A stretch of 64,000 nt of DNA from Acidobacteriota bacterium (GCA_027459505.1 DAIDIE010000004.1:43726-107725), one strand, 5' to 3'; counted from the stretch's first letter, positions 1 through 10,023 are shown. The notes: generated from the sequence alone by a model not told the origin. Numbers and translations: made by a program.

Positions 1-181
1 TCTACTCCTGGTCGCCGGGGGCCTGCTGATTCCTCTGCTCTGCCACAACCGCCTCGCGCTCGCCGCCGGCCTGCTGCTCGCCTTTGCCGGTGAAGTCCTC
101 GGCCGCTGGCTCTTCTTCGTCACGGTGGTCCCCAAAAACATGGCCGCCTGCTTTCTCGGGGTCGAGCAGGAGGCGGCATGA
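1..181 (+). CDS. C-terminal end of a DmsC/NrfD-like membrane anchor subunit (truncated by window start)
   Basis: In-frame reading ...LLLVAGGLLIPLLCHNRLALAAGLLLAFAGEVLGRWLFFVTVVPKNMAACFLGVEQEAA* ends in TGA 179-181, overlapping the ATG at 178 (ATGA) of the molybdopterin oxidoreductase. Confidence 0.6.
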   Translation, partial: LLLVAGGLLIPLLCHNRLALAAGLLLAFAGEVLGRWLFFVTVVPKNMAACFLGVEQEAA

Positions 182-2379
182 AAATCAACCGTTGGCTGGG
201 CCTCGATATCCTTGAACAGCAGTATGCCTACGGCCAGGATCCTGAACGCGGCCATACCTCGCAATCCCGCATTCCGCATCATTGGGTGACTACCACCTGC
301 GGCTACTGCTCGGTGGGTTGCGGTATGCACATTGGCGTACGCGACGGGCAAGCGGTCGCTGTCCGCGGCAATCCCGACCACCCCGTTAACCGCGGCTTGC
401 TCTGTCCCAAAGGCCTCTCCGAACACCACACCTTGAGCGCGCCCAACCGCGCCCAGTATCCTTTGCTGCGCGAGGGAACGCAGTGGAAACGTATCTCCTG
501 GGACGAGGCGCTGCGTACCATGACGACGAAATTCCGTCAGGTGCAATCGCGCTATGGAAACGACGCGGTGGGCGTTCTCAGCACGGGTCAACTGGTTACC
601 GAAGAGTTCTATGCGCTCGGTAAGCTGGCTCAGCTCGGCATTGGCACGCGCAACTACGACGGCAATACCACTCTCTGCATGGCAAGCGCGGTCTCCGGCT
701 ACAAGCGCAGCTTTGGCAGCGATGGGCCGCCGGGCGCCTACGAGGATCTGGAGATCGCGGACGTCATCCTGCTCTTTGGCGCCAATCTCGCCGACAACCA
801 CCCCATCCTCTGCAGTCACCTGGAGCGCAACTTCGGCGCCACCCTGATCGTCGCCGATCCGCGCGTGACCAAAACGGCGATGCTCGCCGATCTGCACCTG
901 CCGCTTCGCCCGCGCTCTGACCTGGCCCTGATCAATGCTCTTATCCATGTGCTGATTGCGCGTGATCTGATTGACTGTGCGTATATCGAAGCACACACCG
1001 AAGGCTTTGAAGAGCTGCGGGAATCTGTTCGGGACTGCACCCCGGAGGCGATGAGCGCCACTACTGGTCTGAGTGCGGAACTGATCGTCAAGACCGCTTT
1101 GCTCTATGGCCAGGCGCGCGCGCCCTTCCTTGGCTGGACCATGGGAGTGAACCACAGTACGCAGGGAACGGAGACGGTCAACGCCCTCAATAACCTTGCG
1201 TTGATTACTGGAAAGATTGGCCGGCCCGGTGCTGCGCCCTTCAGCATCACCGGGCAATGCAATGCCATGGGGACGCGGGAGGCGGGGTTCACCTCCAGCT
1301 TGCCGGGCTATCGCAAGTTTGAAAGCGCCGCTGACCGTGCTGAACTCGCCGCGCTGCTGGGCGTGGCTGAAGAGCGCATCCCCCAGGCCCGCGGCAAAGC
1401 CTATCCCGATATCGTGGAGGCCGCGCTTGCGGGAAGCATCCGCGCCCTTTGGGTGATTGCGACCAATCCCGTCGTCAGCTTTCCCAACCTCGCGGTCCTG
1501 CAGCAAAGTCTGGAGCGGCTCGATTTCCTGGTGGTGCAGGATGGTTTTCACCCCACCCCCACCTCGGAACTCGCCGATCTAGTCTTGCCGGCCGCCATCT
1601 GGGGAGAAAAGGAAGGCACCTATACCAACTCCGAGCGCCGCGTCAGCAAGGTCAATGCCGCTGTTCACCCTCCTGGTGAGGCGCGCAGCGACTTTCAAAT
1701 CTTTCTCGATCTGGCCCGCGCCTGGGGCTGCGCTGACGAGCTGTTTGCCGGATGGCGCCAGCCGCAGGACGCCTTTCAGGAGTGGCAGCGGGTCTCAGCC
1801 GGCCGCCTCTGCGATTACTCGGGCATGAGCTACGAACTCATCGAACAACACGGAGGCATCCAGTGGCCTTACCCCGCTGATAGCCGCGAAGCGCCACGCG
1901 CCACGCGGCGGCTCTATGCGCACGGTCACTTCGCCACCCCCTCGGGACGTGCCAAGCTATGGCCCACCGCATGGCAGCCATTTCCGGAACAGCCCTCCAC
2001 CCAGTTCCCCTTTGTTCTCAACACGGGACGCACGGTCGAGCACTGGCATACTCGCACCAAGACCGGCCGCGTCAGCATTTTGGAGCGCATGGCGCCACGC
2101 GCCTGGCTGGAAATGAACCCGCGCGACGCCTCTACCCTGGGCCTGTCACCGCACAACCTCGTCGACGTCATCTCGCTCCGCAGCCGCGTCGAGCGCGTCG
2201 AGTTACGAGTCACGGAAACCATCGCTCCGGGACAGGTTTTTATGCCCTTTCATTTTGCCGAGGCCAACGTCAACCGGGTCACACAGAGCGCTTACGATCC
2301 CATTTCCCGCGAACCCAACTACAAGCAGTGCGCGGTTCGCGTGGAAAAGAGCCCTCCCCGCAAAGCCGGGTTGGATTAG
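178..2379 (+). CDS. nasA: Molybdopterin oxidoreductase, assimilatory nitrate reductase catalytic subunit-like
   Basis: N-terminal CGYCSVGCGMHI...LLCPKG 4Fe-4S motif, MopB signatures (GWTMGVNHSTQGTETVNALNNLALITGKIGRPGAAPFSITGQCNAMG), followed by NarK. Confidence 0.85.
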   Translation: MKINRWLGLDILEQQYAYGQDPERGHTSQSRIPHHWVTTTCGYCSVGCGMHIGVRDGQAVAVRGNPDHPVNRGLLCPKGLSEHHTLSAPNRAQYPLLREGTQWKRISWDEALRTMTTKFRQVQSRYGNDAVGVLSTGQLVTEEFYALGKLAQLGIGTRNYDGNTTLCMASAVSGYKRSFGSDGPPGAYEDLEIADVILLFGANLADNHPILCSHLERNFGATLIVADPRVTKTAMLADLHLPLRPRSDLALINALIHVLIARDLIDCAYIEAHTEGFEELRESVRDCTPEAMSATTGLSAELIVKTALLYGQARAPFLGWTMGVNHSTQGTETVNALNNLALITGKIGRPGAAPFSITGQCNAMGTREAGFTSSLPGYRKFESAADRAELAALLGVAEERIPQARGKAYPDIVEAALAGSIRALWVIATNPVVSFPNLAVLQQSLERLDFLVVQDGFHPTPTSELADLVLPAAIWGEKEGTYTNSERRVSKVNAAVHPPGEARSDFQIFLDLARAWGCADELFAGWRQPQDAFQEWQRVSAGRLCDYSGMSYELIEQHGGIQWPYPADSREAPRATRRLYAHGHFATPSGRAKLWPTAWQPFPEQPSTQFPFVLNTGRTVEHWHTRTKTGRVSILERMAPRAWLEMNPRDASTLGLSPHNLVDVISLRSRVERVELRVTETIAPGQVFMPFHFAEANVNRVTQSAYDPISREPNYKQCAVRVEKSPPRKAGLD

Positions 2380-2591
2380 GCCCCCGGGCGGCGGCCCCTG
2401 CCGGCCGCAAGCCCGTTGTATGTTTTGCCGTTGTTGGACGCAGTGGAATTCCCTGCGCCGTTATTGCCGCTATCAAGGTTGCGCCCTGTTTGCGCTATCG
2501 GGCTCAGAACGCCCTCATCGCGAGAACGAACCACTCGCGTTTGTCGCGAGAGGCTCCTTCGAGCCCTCGCTGCGCAGACAGGGAGCACCTC

Positions 2592-3935
2592 ATGAAACCT
2601 GACACCGGTATTGTCTCTTCCGCTCGCGACCCCAGGGGTCGCGCCACTCAGATTCGCCTATTCGACCTGCGCAGCCCGGTCATGCGCACCTTCCACCTCT
2701 CCTGGCTGGCGTTTTTCGTCTGCTTCGTTGCCTGGTTCGGAGTCGCGCCGCTGATGGCGATTGTCCGCGCCGATCTCCATCTCACCCCGCCGGAAATCGG
2801 CAATATCCTGATCGCTTCGGTGGCGATGACGGTCATCGCCCGCATTGTGATTGGCTGGCTGGGCGACCGCTTTGGTCCGCGCCGCACCTACACCGCCTTG
2901 CTGCTGCTGGGATCGTTGCCCGTGATGCTGATCGGCCTCGCCCACAGCTATGAATCTTTTCTGCTGTTCCGTCTGGCAATTGGCGTCATTGGCGCCTCCT
3001 TCGTGCTGAGCCAGCAACATACCTCCCTGTTGTTTGCCCCGCGCGTGGTCGGCACCGCCAACGCCATGACCGCCGGTTGGGGCAACCTCGGTGGAGGCGT
3101 AACGCAGTGGGTCATGCCGGCGCTGGTTGGCGCCTTAATGGCGTTCGGCACTGATAAGTTCCTGAGCTGGCGCTACGCCATGGTGCTACCCGGCTTGGCG
3201 ATGGTGGTGGTGGGCTTGCTGTATTACCGCTTCACCGTCGATACGCCTAACGGCAGCAGCTTCCAACCGGCGCGCGGCGCCTACGCCTTCCGCCGCGCCG
3301 CCGGTGATTTCCGCGTCTGGCTGCTGTTCATCCTCTATGGAGGATGCTTCGGTATTGAAATCACCATGGACAACGTCGCGGCTCTCTACTTCCGCGACAG
3401 CTTCCATGTATCGCTTCTCCTTGCCGGGGTTCTCGCCGCGGCGACGGGGATGATGAACCTGTTCGCTCGCGGCCTGGGCGGATGGTTCGGCGATCGCGCC
3501 GGCAACGCATGGGGCTTGCGTGCGCGTACCTCCCTGTTGGGCGCGGGGCTGCTGCTGGAGGGCCTGGCGCTCGCCGCCTTTGCCCACAGTTCCTCGCTGC
3601 AGACCGCCATGCCGGCCTATCTGCTGTTTGGCCTGTTTGTCTGCATGGCCTGCGGCTTGACTTATGCGGTGGTGCCCTTCCTGCAGCCGGATGCGCTGGG
3701 GTCGGTCTCCGGCATTGTCGGCGCGGGCGGCAACTTTGGCGCCGTCGTCGCGGGCTTCCTTTTCCGCTCTCACGGCATGACTGCGCCCCATGCTCTCGCC
3801 ATCATCGGCCTCACCGTCGCCGCGATGTCGCCACTTACCTTCCTCGTGGGCGCCCGCGACACGGCGCCGGTTACCGCCGGCTACGCTGCCGGCGCCGAGC
3901 CCGTCGCTGCATCCCTGGCCGAGGCGGGAGATTAA
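2592..3935 (+). CDS. narK: MFS nitrate/nitrite transporter, NarK family
   Basis: ORF from MKPDTGIVSS; MFS motif GWLGDRFGPRRTYTALLLLGS; nitrate-signature-like region GWGNLGGGVTQWVMP; position next to NasA. Confidence 0.85.
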   Translation: MKPDTGIVSSARDPRGRATQIRLFDLRSPVMRTFHLSWLAFFVCFVAWFGVAPLMAIVRADLHLTPPEIGNILIASVAMTVIARIVIGWLGDRFGPRRTYTALLLLGSLPVMLIGLAHSYESFLLFRLAIGVIGASFVLSQQHTSLLFAPRVVGTANAMTAGWGNLGGGVTQWVMPALVGALMAFGTDKFLSWRYAMVLPGLAMVVVGLLYYRFTVDTPNGSSFQPARGAYAFRRAAGDFRVWLLFILYGGCFGIEITMDNVAALYFRDSFHVSLLLAGVLAAATGMMNLFARGLGGWFGDRAGNAWGLRARTSLLGAGLLLEGLALAAFAHSSSLQTAMPAYLLFGLFVCMACGLTYAVVPFLQPDALGSVSGIVGAGGNFGAVVAGFLFRSHGMTAPHALAIIGLTVAAMSPLTFLVGARDTAPVTAGYAAGAEPVAASLAEAGD

Positions 3936-3975
3936 TATGCACTTTTTCTCTTCGAGTTCAGAAAGGAATCATTCC

Positions 3976-5472
3976 ATGAAATCACGAACACTGGGCATTG
4001 CCCTCGCTGTTGCGCTTGGCGCTGGCCTTCCCTCCGCCGCGCAAAGTGCGGCTACCGCCAAGCGCCCCCACAAGACTGTCCGGAAAAAATCCTCCTTGCC
4101 GAGTTGGCGGGGCTGGAAGCCGTTTGTCAATGAGCGCTTCCGCGCCGAGGACTGGCACTGGTTTCCCGGCGCCGCTGACAGCAGCTATGGCTACGCGCAT
4201 TCGCTACTGCAGGTGGGCGCCACCTATCGCGGCGAAAAGGTCTTGCTGCACTTTGCCGGCGCACAGGACACACTGCTTGGCCTCCCCACCGACGCCACCG
4301 CTCCCGGTGCGCAAGGGCAATTGGGCCAGGGAGCAAGCTACTCGGCCGCCAACGGCGGCCGCTCCAATATCGCCGACGTCTTTCTCAAACAGGCCTTCGC
4401 CACCTTTGACCTGCCCCGGGACAGCTGGCTGCAGGCAGGGCGTTTTGGCTTCAATGACGGCGCCGAATATCAACCCACAAATCCTGTTTTAAAGCTGCTC
4501 ACCAACCTGCGCATTTCGCAGCGCCTGATTGGCGAGTTCGGCTTCTCGGCCATCGGACGTAGCTTCGATGGCGCTCAGTTCCAAACTCCGCTGCAAGGCG
4601 GACACTTGACCATCACGGCCCTGCGCCCAACCGAAGGTGTCTTCCAGGTCAACGCCATGAAGGAGTTGCCCATCGATGTCCTCTATGGCTCCTACATTCA
4701 CACCCAGCATTACGGCGGCGGGGAGAGCGAATTCCGCCTCTTCAGCATGGGCTATGACGATCAGCGCACCACCGTGCTCAAGACGGATAACCGCCTGCTT
4801 GCCACCCGTAAAGCGGACCAGTTGCCCGTCAAGATTGGCACCTATGGCGCCGACTATGCCGCGGTCTTTCCTCTCGCCAGCCTTGGAAAGGCGGACGTAA
4901 TCGGCTGGGGAGCGGTACAGAACGGACGCTGGGGAACCCAGCGCCAGAGAGCCGGCGCTTTTTTCGCCGAGGCCGGACTGCAGCCCCAGGGCGCCCCGCT
5001 CAAAGCCTGGATCAGCGGCGGCTTCTCCTATGGCAGCGGCGATTCCAATCCCGGCGATGGCGTTCATGGAACGTTCATGCAGATGCTGCCCACACCGCGT
5101 CTGGCGGCGCGCTTCCCGTTTTACAACATGGAGAATAACGAGGACCTCTACGCCAGCCTGGTGCTGCACCCGGTTGGCAAGCTGGTCTTGCGCAGCGAAG
5201 CGCACGTCCTCAAGCTGGCCAATGCCGCCGACTTTTGGTACCTCGGCGGCGGCGCCTTCCAGGGAAATACGTTCGGCTATGTCGGGCGTCCTTCGGGAGG
5301 TGCGCGCGGCCTGGCCAACGTTGGCGACCTCAGCGCCGACTTCCCCCTCACTGCCCACCTGGCGGTGACCGCCTATGTCGCGCATGCCTGGGGCCAACAG
5401 GTAATGAGCAACATCTACCCCAATGGATCCGGAGCAACCTTCGCCTATCTGGAAACCAACATGAACTTTTGA
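3976..5472 (+). CDS. Alginate-export/AlgE-type outer-membrane porin-like protein
   Basis: Signal peptide MKSRTLGIALAVALGAGLPSAAQS; SD GAAAGGA upstream; beta-barrel-like sequence with FxxRxRxE-type start and aromatic C-terminus (YLETNMNF). Confidence 0.65.
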   Translation: MKSRTLGIALAVALGAGLPSAAQSAATAKRPHKTVRKKSSLPSWRGWKPFVNERFRAEDWHWFPGAADSSYGYAHSLLQVGATYRGEKVLLHFAGAQDTLLGLPTDATAPGAQGQLGQGASYSAANGGRSNIADVFLKQAFATFDLPRDSWLQAGRFGFNDGAEYQPTNPVLKLLTNLRISQRLIGEFGFSAIGRSFDGAQFQTPLQGGHLTITALRPTEGVFQVNAMKELPIDVLYGSYIHTQHYGGGESEFRLFSMGYDDQRTTVLKTDNRLLATRKADQLPVKIGTYGADYAAVFPLASLGKADVIGWGAVQNGRWGTQRQRAGAFFAEAGLQPQGAPLKAWISGGFSYGSGDSNPGDGVHGTFMQMLPTPRLAARFPFYNMENNEDLYASLVLHPVGKLVLRSEAHVLKLANAADFWYLGGGAFQGNTFGYVGRPSGGARGLANVGDLSADFPLTAHLAVTAYVAHAWGQQVMSNIYPNGSGATFAYLETNMNF

Positions 5473-5587
5473 ACGGTTGGCCGCCTGCTGACCCCAGTGT
5501 CAAAACCGCAACACCCAACTGGGAATACGTGGAGCGCAAAGACGAGCGCAATCGCGTAAGCCAACCGGCAACAACTTGACAAACGAC

Positions 5588-5616
5588 AAGAGCACCCTCT
5601 TCTCGGGGGTGCTCTT
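5588..5616 (+). terminator. Rho-independent-like hairpin downstream of porin gene
   Basis: AAGAGCACCC...GGGTGCTCTT inverted repeat followed by T-rich ATCTTT. Confidence 0.65.
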
Positions 5617-5656
5617 ATCTTTGGAATTTAGATTTCCTAAGAATCAGAAGGGCAGA

Positions 5657-5707
5657 CACCCCACCCATTTGGGTGGGGCTGCGGTCTTGCCACCCCACCC
5701 ATTTGGG
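5657..5707. repeat. Two copies of CACCCCACCCATTTGGG, the first forming the perfect palindrome CCCCACCCATTTGGGTGGGG
   Basis: Copies read at 5657-5673 and 5691-5707; the palindrome core spans 5659-5678. Confidence 0.8.
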
Positions 5708-5803
5708 GGGATTTGCGGGCTCGGAGAAGGCGTTCACTCAGGTCCAAGCCCCAATCTGCCGAAACAGTACAGTGGGTAGCTGGTATCCTGTGAGCGCAGG
5801 AAA

Positions 5804-5839
5804 CTAGCCAAGGATCGGGGGCCAGAAGTCGACGACCAT
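5804..5839 (-). CDS. Candidate 11-aa leader/small ORF (MVVDFWPPILG*) with strong Shine-Dalgarno
   Basis: Minus strand AAGGAGGTGA CGTC ATG GTC GTC GAC TTC TGG CCC CCG ATC CTT GGC TAG. Confidence 0.3.
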   Translation of the reverse strand: MVVDFWPPILG

Positions 5840-5872
5840 GACGTCACCTCCTTCCCGCGAGCTGTGTAGCTT

Positions 5873-6532
5873 ATGCCGCTAAGCGCGATTATCCTCTGCT
5901 TTGTCGAGTTCGGCCTGGAGTTATTGGCTGCGGGGGTAATACTGCGTCGCGGTTTAACTAAGTGGTTGACCCCTGCATTACTGCGGTTAGTTTGGGGTGC
6001 TGTCGCAATCCTAATAGGGCTCTTAGCGGTGGAAGTTCCTGGCCGTTGGGAGGCGCTGTTCTATCCGGCCTTAGCCCACTACTACCTTGGGGCTTCCATC
6101 CTCATCGCCTGGATGGCCTGGAATGCGCGTGCGCACCGGCATGCGCTGTCGGGACTCACCTTCCGCTGGCTGACGGCTTGCACGCTGCTCAACGCGGTGG
6201 CCGGACCGATGTATACATTCCTGCCCTCGGCCCTGGTGCAGGCCATCTGCAGTGGATCGGTGATCCTGGCGAGTTTGCGGATTGCCTGGGTGGTTGTGGA
6301 TCAGCGGGAGAGCGAGCAGGCGCGCCTCATCTGGCGTCGCGATGGCACTTGCCGCCTGGAGCCGCAGCCGCAGTCCCCGGATTTTCTGGTGCGTAACCCG
6401 GAGCTCTTGCTGGAGATCGTCGCGCGCGCCGCCTCACCCGATTGCCGTTCCGCGCTGCTAGGCCTGCTGCGCGTCCGCTATGGTCAACAAGCGCCAGTGC
6501 AAGCGCTGCAGCCGGAAGTCGAGCGCTGCTGA
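5873..6532 (+). CDS. Hypothetical multi-pass membrane protein
   Basis: Several hydrophobic segments (MPLSAIILCFVEFGLELLAAGVIL...); no recognised family. Confidence 0.6.
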   Translation: MPLSAIILCFVEFGLELLAAGVILRRGLTKWLTPALLRLVWGAVAILIGLLAVEVPGRWEALFYPALAHYYLGASILIAWMAWNARAHRHALSGLTFRWLTACTLLNAVAGPMYTFLPSALVQAICSGSVILASLRIAWVVVDQRESEQARLIWRRDGTCRLEPQPQSPDFLVRNPELLLEIVARAASPDCRSALLGLLRVRYGQQAPVQALQPEVERC

Positions 6533-6661
6533 GCGGAGCGCTGCAAAACACAAGCTCAATCGACCACGTTCGGATCAGCTACTGATTTATCTCTACCCAC
6601 GCTCATCCTCCGGCGGCTTCCGAGGTTGCAGCCGCTGCAGCAGTTCTAGCGTAGTCGCGAC

Positions 6662-8521
6662 CTACAACCGCGTCTCAAAAATGTTGTGCTCGTTGCCGAG
6701 GTCGCGAGCGGCGGGGGTGATGATGGTCTTCTGGTTCACCAGCAGGCGGCGCTTTTCCAGAAGCGCTTCGCGCACATCGCGTTCGGAAACGAAGTCTAGC
6801 GGCTTGGGAGCGGGTGCCTGGGATGCGGAAGGCGCCGGATTCGCCGCCGCGGAGCTCGGCGCCGGGGCCACGGGGGTGGGGGCCATAAGCGATTCCGGCC
6901 GCTCCGCCAGCACCTGCTGTACGACCTCGCGAATCAGGGTGGAGGTCAGATTGGAGGAATAGCTCGCCGCTGCGGCGGGGCCGGGCGGGCGCACCGCTTC
7001 CTTTTGCGGCGCCGGACAGCCGCACGCGGCCGCAGTGGCGGAAGCTGGGACCGGAACTGCGGTTGCGGATGACGCAGCCGCCGCGTTGGAAGCGTTGCCC
7101 GTAGCGAAGCGCACCGCGGCCGCGCCGGTGCCAGCGGCAACCCCAGCCCCAGCTGCGGCGGCCTGCTGCTGTGTAACCGGACGCTGCTCGTAGGCAATGC
7201 GCTTCAGGTTGACCAGATGCTGCGGGCCGATGTTGTCGGAAGTAATGTTGCCGCCCAGTGCGCCGCAGCCCAGCGTCATGGCGGGAAACAGTTCGGTGCT
7301 GGCGCCAATCGAGCCCAGCGGCGAGGGACTGTTGACCACAATGCGGTAAGCGGGCATGCGCTGGCCGTAGGCCCGCACCAGCTCGTCGTCCTGTGCATGA
7401 ATGACGCAGGTGTGGCCCATGCCGCCAAAGCGCAGGATGCTCTCACAACGGTCCAGCGCGGCGGCGCGATCGGGCACAAAAAACAGCGCCAGCACCGGGG
7501 AGAGCTTTTCCGCCGAGAGCGGCTCTTCCCTGCCCACCTTCTCGAGTTCGACGACCAGCGCCCGCACTTCCGCAGCCACGGAAAAACCCGCCATCGCGGC
7601 CAGCTTCTGCGGCGCCTGCCCAACGCACCTGGGATTGACCGTGCAGGAACCCTGCAACATCAAAATGCGCGCCAGCGCCTGCGCCTGCTCCGGAGTGCAG
7701 AAGTGCACGTTCTGCCGCTGCAGTTCCGCCATGATCTGGGGACGGATAGCCTGCTCGGCTACGATGGCCTGCTCCGAGGAGCAGATGGTGCCCCAGTCAA
7801 AGCTCTTGCCGTAAATAACATCCGCGACGGCTTTGGGAATATTCGCCGTGCGGTCTATTAAAGCGGGAACGTTCCCGGGCCCCACGCCAAAAGCGGGCTT
7901 GCCGGAACTGTAGGCTGCCTTCACAATACCGGTGCCGCCGGTGGCGAGAATCACCGCCGTGCGCCGGTGCTTCATGAGCTCCTGCGTGCCGGCCAGGGTT
8001 GGAGTGGAAAAGCAGCCGATCAGCCCCTCGGGAGCCCCCTGCTGGCGGGCCGCCTCCACCAACACCGCCACGGTTTCGCAGATCGATCGCATGGCGGTGG
8101 GATGCGGGCTGATGACGATCGCATTACCGGCCTTAAGCGCGATCAGGGTCTTATAGATCGCCGTGCTGGTGGGATTGGTGCAGGGCAGCACCGCGGCCAC
8201 GACCCCCACCGGGGTGGCCACTTCCAGGACGCCGCCCGGCTTTTCGCGCACCACGCCCACCGTCCGCATGCCGCGGATCGCCTCAAACACGCGCTGCGAC
8301 GAGAACAGGTTTTTCCGGAGCTTGTCTTCCGGCTTGCCGTAGGTGGTTTCTTCAACCGCCAGACGCGCCAACCGTTCCGCCTGCGCGGTCGCAGCCGCCG
8401 CCATGGCCTCAACCACGGCGTCGATCTGCTGCTGGGAGAATTGCCGGTACTGCTGCCAGGCTTCCCAGGCGCGCTCGACCAGGTCGCGCGCTTGTTGAAT
8501 GCTTTCCAGATCGCGATCCAT
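6662..8521 (-). CDS. Microcompartment-associated CoA-acylating aldehyde dehydrogenase (PduP/EutE-like) with long C-terminal extension
   Basis: ALDH motifs ([73 protein letters not shown]); downstream of a BMC-H gene; start placed at [10 protein letters not shown]. Confidence 0.88.
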   Translation of the reverse strand: MDRDLESIQQARDLVERAWEAWQQYRQFSQQQIDAVVEAMAAAATAQAERLARLAVEETTYGKPEDKLRKNLFSSQRVFEAIRGMRTVGVVREKPGGVLEVATPVGVVAAVLPCTNPTSTAIYKTLIALKAGNAIVISPHPTAMRSICETVAVLVEAARQQGAPEGLIGCFSTPTLAGTQELMKHRRTAVILATGGTGIVKAAYSSGKPAFGVGPGNVPALIDRTANIPKAVADVIYGKSFDWGTICSSEQAIVAEQAIRPQIMAELQRQNVHFCTPEQAQALARILMLQGSCTVNPRCVGQAPQKLAAMAGFSVAAEVRALVVELEKVGREEPLSAEKLSPVLALFFVPDRAAALDRCESILRFGGMGHTCVIHAQDDELVRAYGQRMPAYRIVVNSPSPLGSIGASTELFPAMTLGCGALGGNITSDNIGPQHLVNLKRIAYEQRPVTQQQAAAAGAGVAAGTGAAAVRFATGNASNAAAASSATAVPVPASATAAACGCPAPQKEAVRPPGPAAAASYSSNLTSTLIREVVQQVLAERPESLMAPTPVAPAPSSAAANPAPSASQAPAPKPLDFVSERDVREALLEKRRLLVNQKTIITPAARDLGNEHNIFETRL

Positions 8522-8671
8522 GTGCAATCTCAAGCGCCCTGCCGGCAGGCAAGGCGGTCCAGCGCAAGAGTGTTTCCTGCCACGGCCGCGAGCCGGCAAT
8601 ACCAGCCCCGCGGGAGCGCAGCAACTCTACGCACTCTTCCGCAGCCCACGCGCAAGCAGACGCCGGCGCGC

Positions 8672-8983
8672 CTACTTCTTCGCCGGCTCGCTCGCTCCGT
8701 GCGCCGCCGCCAAACCCTTGTTGGGGAGGATCTTCTCAACTTCGGCGTGCGGACGCGGAATCACATGGACGCTCACCAGCTCGCCCACTCGCCGCGCGGC
8801 GGCCGCGCCCGCGTCAGTGGCGGCTTTCACCGCACCCACATCGCCACGCACCATGACGGTCACGTAGCCGGCGCCAATGTATTCCCGCCCGATGAGCACG
8901 ACGTTGGCGGCTTTCACCATGGCGTCGGCGGCTTCAATGGAACCCACCAGGCCCTTGGTTTCGATCATTCCCAAAGCTTCCAT
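8672..8983 (-). CDS. BMC-H domain microcompartment shell protein (EutM/PduA/CcmK type)
   Basis: [63 protein letters not shown]...[10 protein letters not shown] is a canonical Pfam00936-type sequence; SD AGGAGGAG upstream. Confidence 0.95.
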   Translation of the reverse strand: MEALGMIETKGLVGSIEAADAMVKAANVVLIGREYIGAGYVTVMVRGDVGAVKAATDAGAAAARRVGELVSVHVIPRPHAEVEKILPNKGLAAAHGASEPAKK

Positions 8984-9268
8984 GCGCTCCTCCTGAAATG
9001 ACTGCACAAGCGCATAACGCTACCACGAGAGAAGGAGCGAGAGCAATGGGGGCGGCCCGCCGGGTTGGCAGTAAACCGTGAACAGTTCACTGCGGCGCGC
9101 GACTCGGGGCGGCGGCCCCTGAAGATGGTCGAGGTCTGCCCAACCGCTACCCTCCAGCAACGCCCAACTGTTCGCTGCCCACCTCACAGCGCTGCTCGCA
9201 CTAGTAAGCGGAAGCAGCATTTCCCTGCTCCGGCAGCCTCCTGGGCTGGAACTGGGCTATGCTGAAAT

Positions 9269-9901
9269 GTGCGTCATCTCCTGCATTTCGCCCATTCCCT
9301 GCAGCTCATCTTCGCCTCGCTGGGAGCTACCGGGATGTTCTTCATGGGCATCATCGACTCGGCGCTGGTGGCGCTGTTCCCCGACGTAGTGATGATCGAT
9401 CTCACCCTGCAGCATCCTCACCTGCTGCTCTGGTACGTGCTGGTCTGCACGGCGGGTACCACCCTCGGCAGCATCATCCTGCTGCAGGTGGTCAAACGGC
9501 TGGGCGGCCCCTGGGTGGAGAGCAAGATTCCCCCCGCTCGCTTCAAACGCATCCACGCCAACTTCGAGCGCTACGAGCTCATGTCGGTGGCGGTGCCCGC
9601 CTGTTTGCCGCCTCCGATTCCTTTCAAGCCCTTCCTGCTGGTGGCCGGCCTGGTGGAAATGTCGTGGTCGAGTTTTGGCATTTCGATGTTCGTGGGCCGC
9701 GGCATCCGTTATTTACTGGAGGCTTGGATTGCCCTGCGCTACGGCCCCGCCGCACTGCAGGTCCTCAAGCACCACCCCATGCTGGTCGTGATCGCGGGAA
9801 TCGTTCTGCTGGCCGGCGGCTACTGCTACGGACGCTGCCGTAATCCCAAACCCAGCCCCACCCTCTCCGAAGAAGAGCACATGGCGAAGGCATCCGAGTA
9901 G
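9269..9901 (+). CDS. VTT/DedA-superfamily membrane protein (YqaA-like)
   Basis: LGATGMFFMGIIDSALVALFPDVVMI...LPPPIPFKPFLLVAGLVEMSWSSFGISMFVGRGIRYLLEAW pattern of SNARE-associated/VTT proteins. Confidence 0.7.
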   Translation: MRHLLHFAHSLQLIFASLGATGMFFMGIIDSALVALFPDVVMIDLTLQHPHLLLWYVLVCTAGTTLGSIILLQVVKRLGGPWVESKIPPARFKRIHANFERYELMSVAVPACLPPPIPFKPFLLVAGLVEMSWSSFGISMFVGRGIRYLLEAWIALRYGPAALQVLKHHPMLVVIAGIVLLAGGYCYGRCRNPKPSPTLSEEEHMAKASE

Positions 9902-9988
9902 CCTTAGGCCGCAGGCGGCGCCGCTTGCAGCCATCACTACCCGCTATCACTCCCCCCGCCATCACTCCTCGATTGACTTCAAAACAAT

Positions 9989-10023
9989 AAGGGCCCGAAT
10001 GCGCCAGGCGCATCCGAGCCCTT
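9989..10023. terminator. Bidirectional-type hairpin between convergent genes
   Basis: AAGGGC(CCGAATGCGCC AG GCGCATCCGA)GCCCTT inverted repeat between 9901 (+ stop) and 10048 (- stop). Confidence 0.6.

Noticed and set aside
1959-2591. N-terminal extension of the narK ORF overlapping nasA
   Set aside because: Out-of-frame reading of the nasA 3' end; the real start is ATG 2592 (MKPDTGIV).
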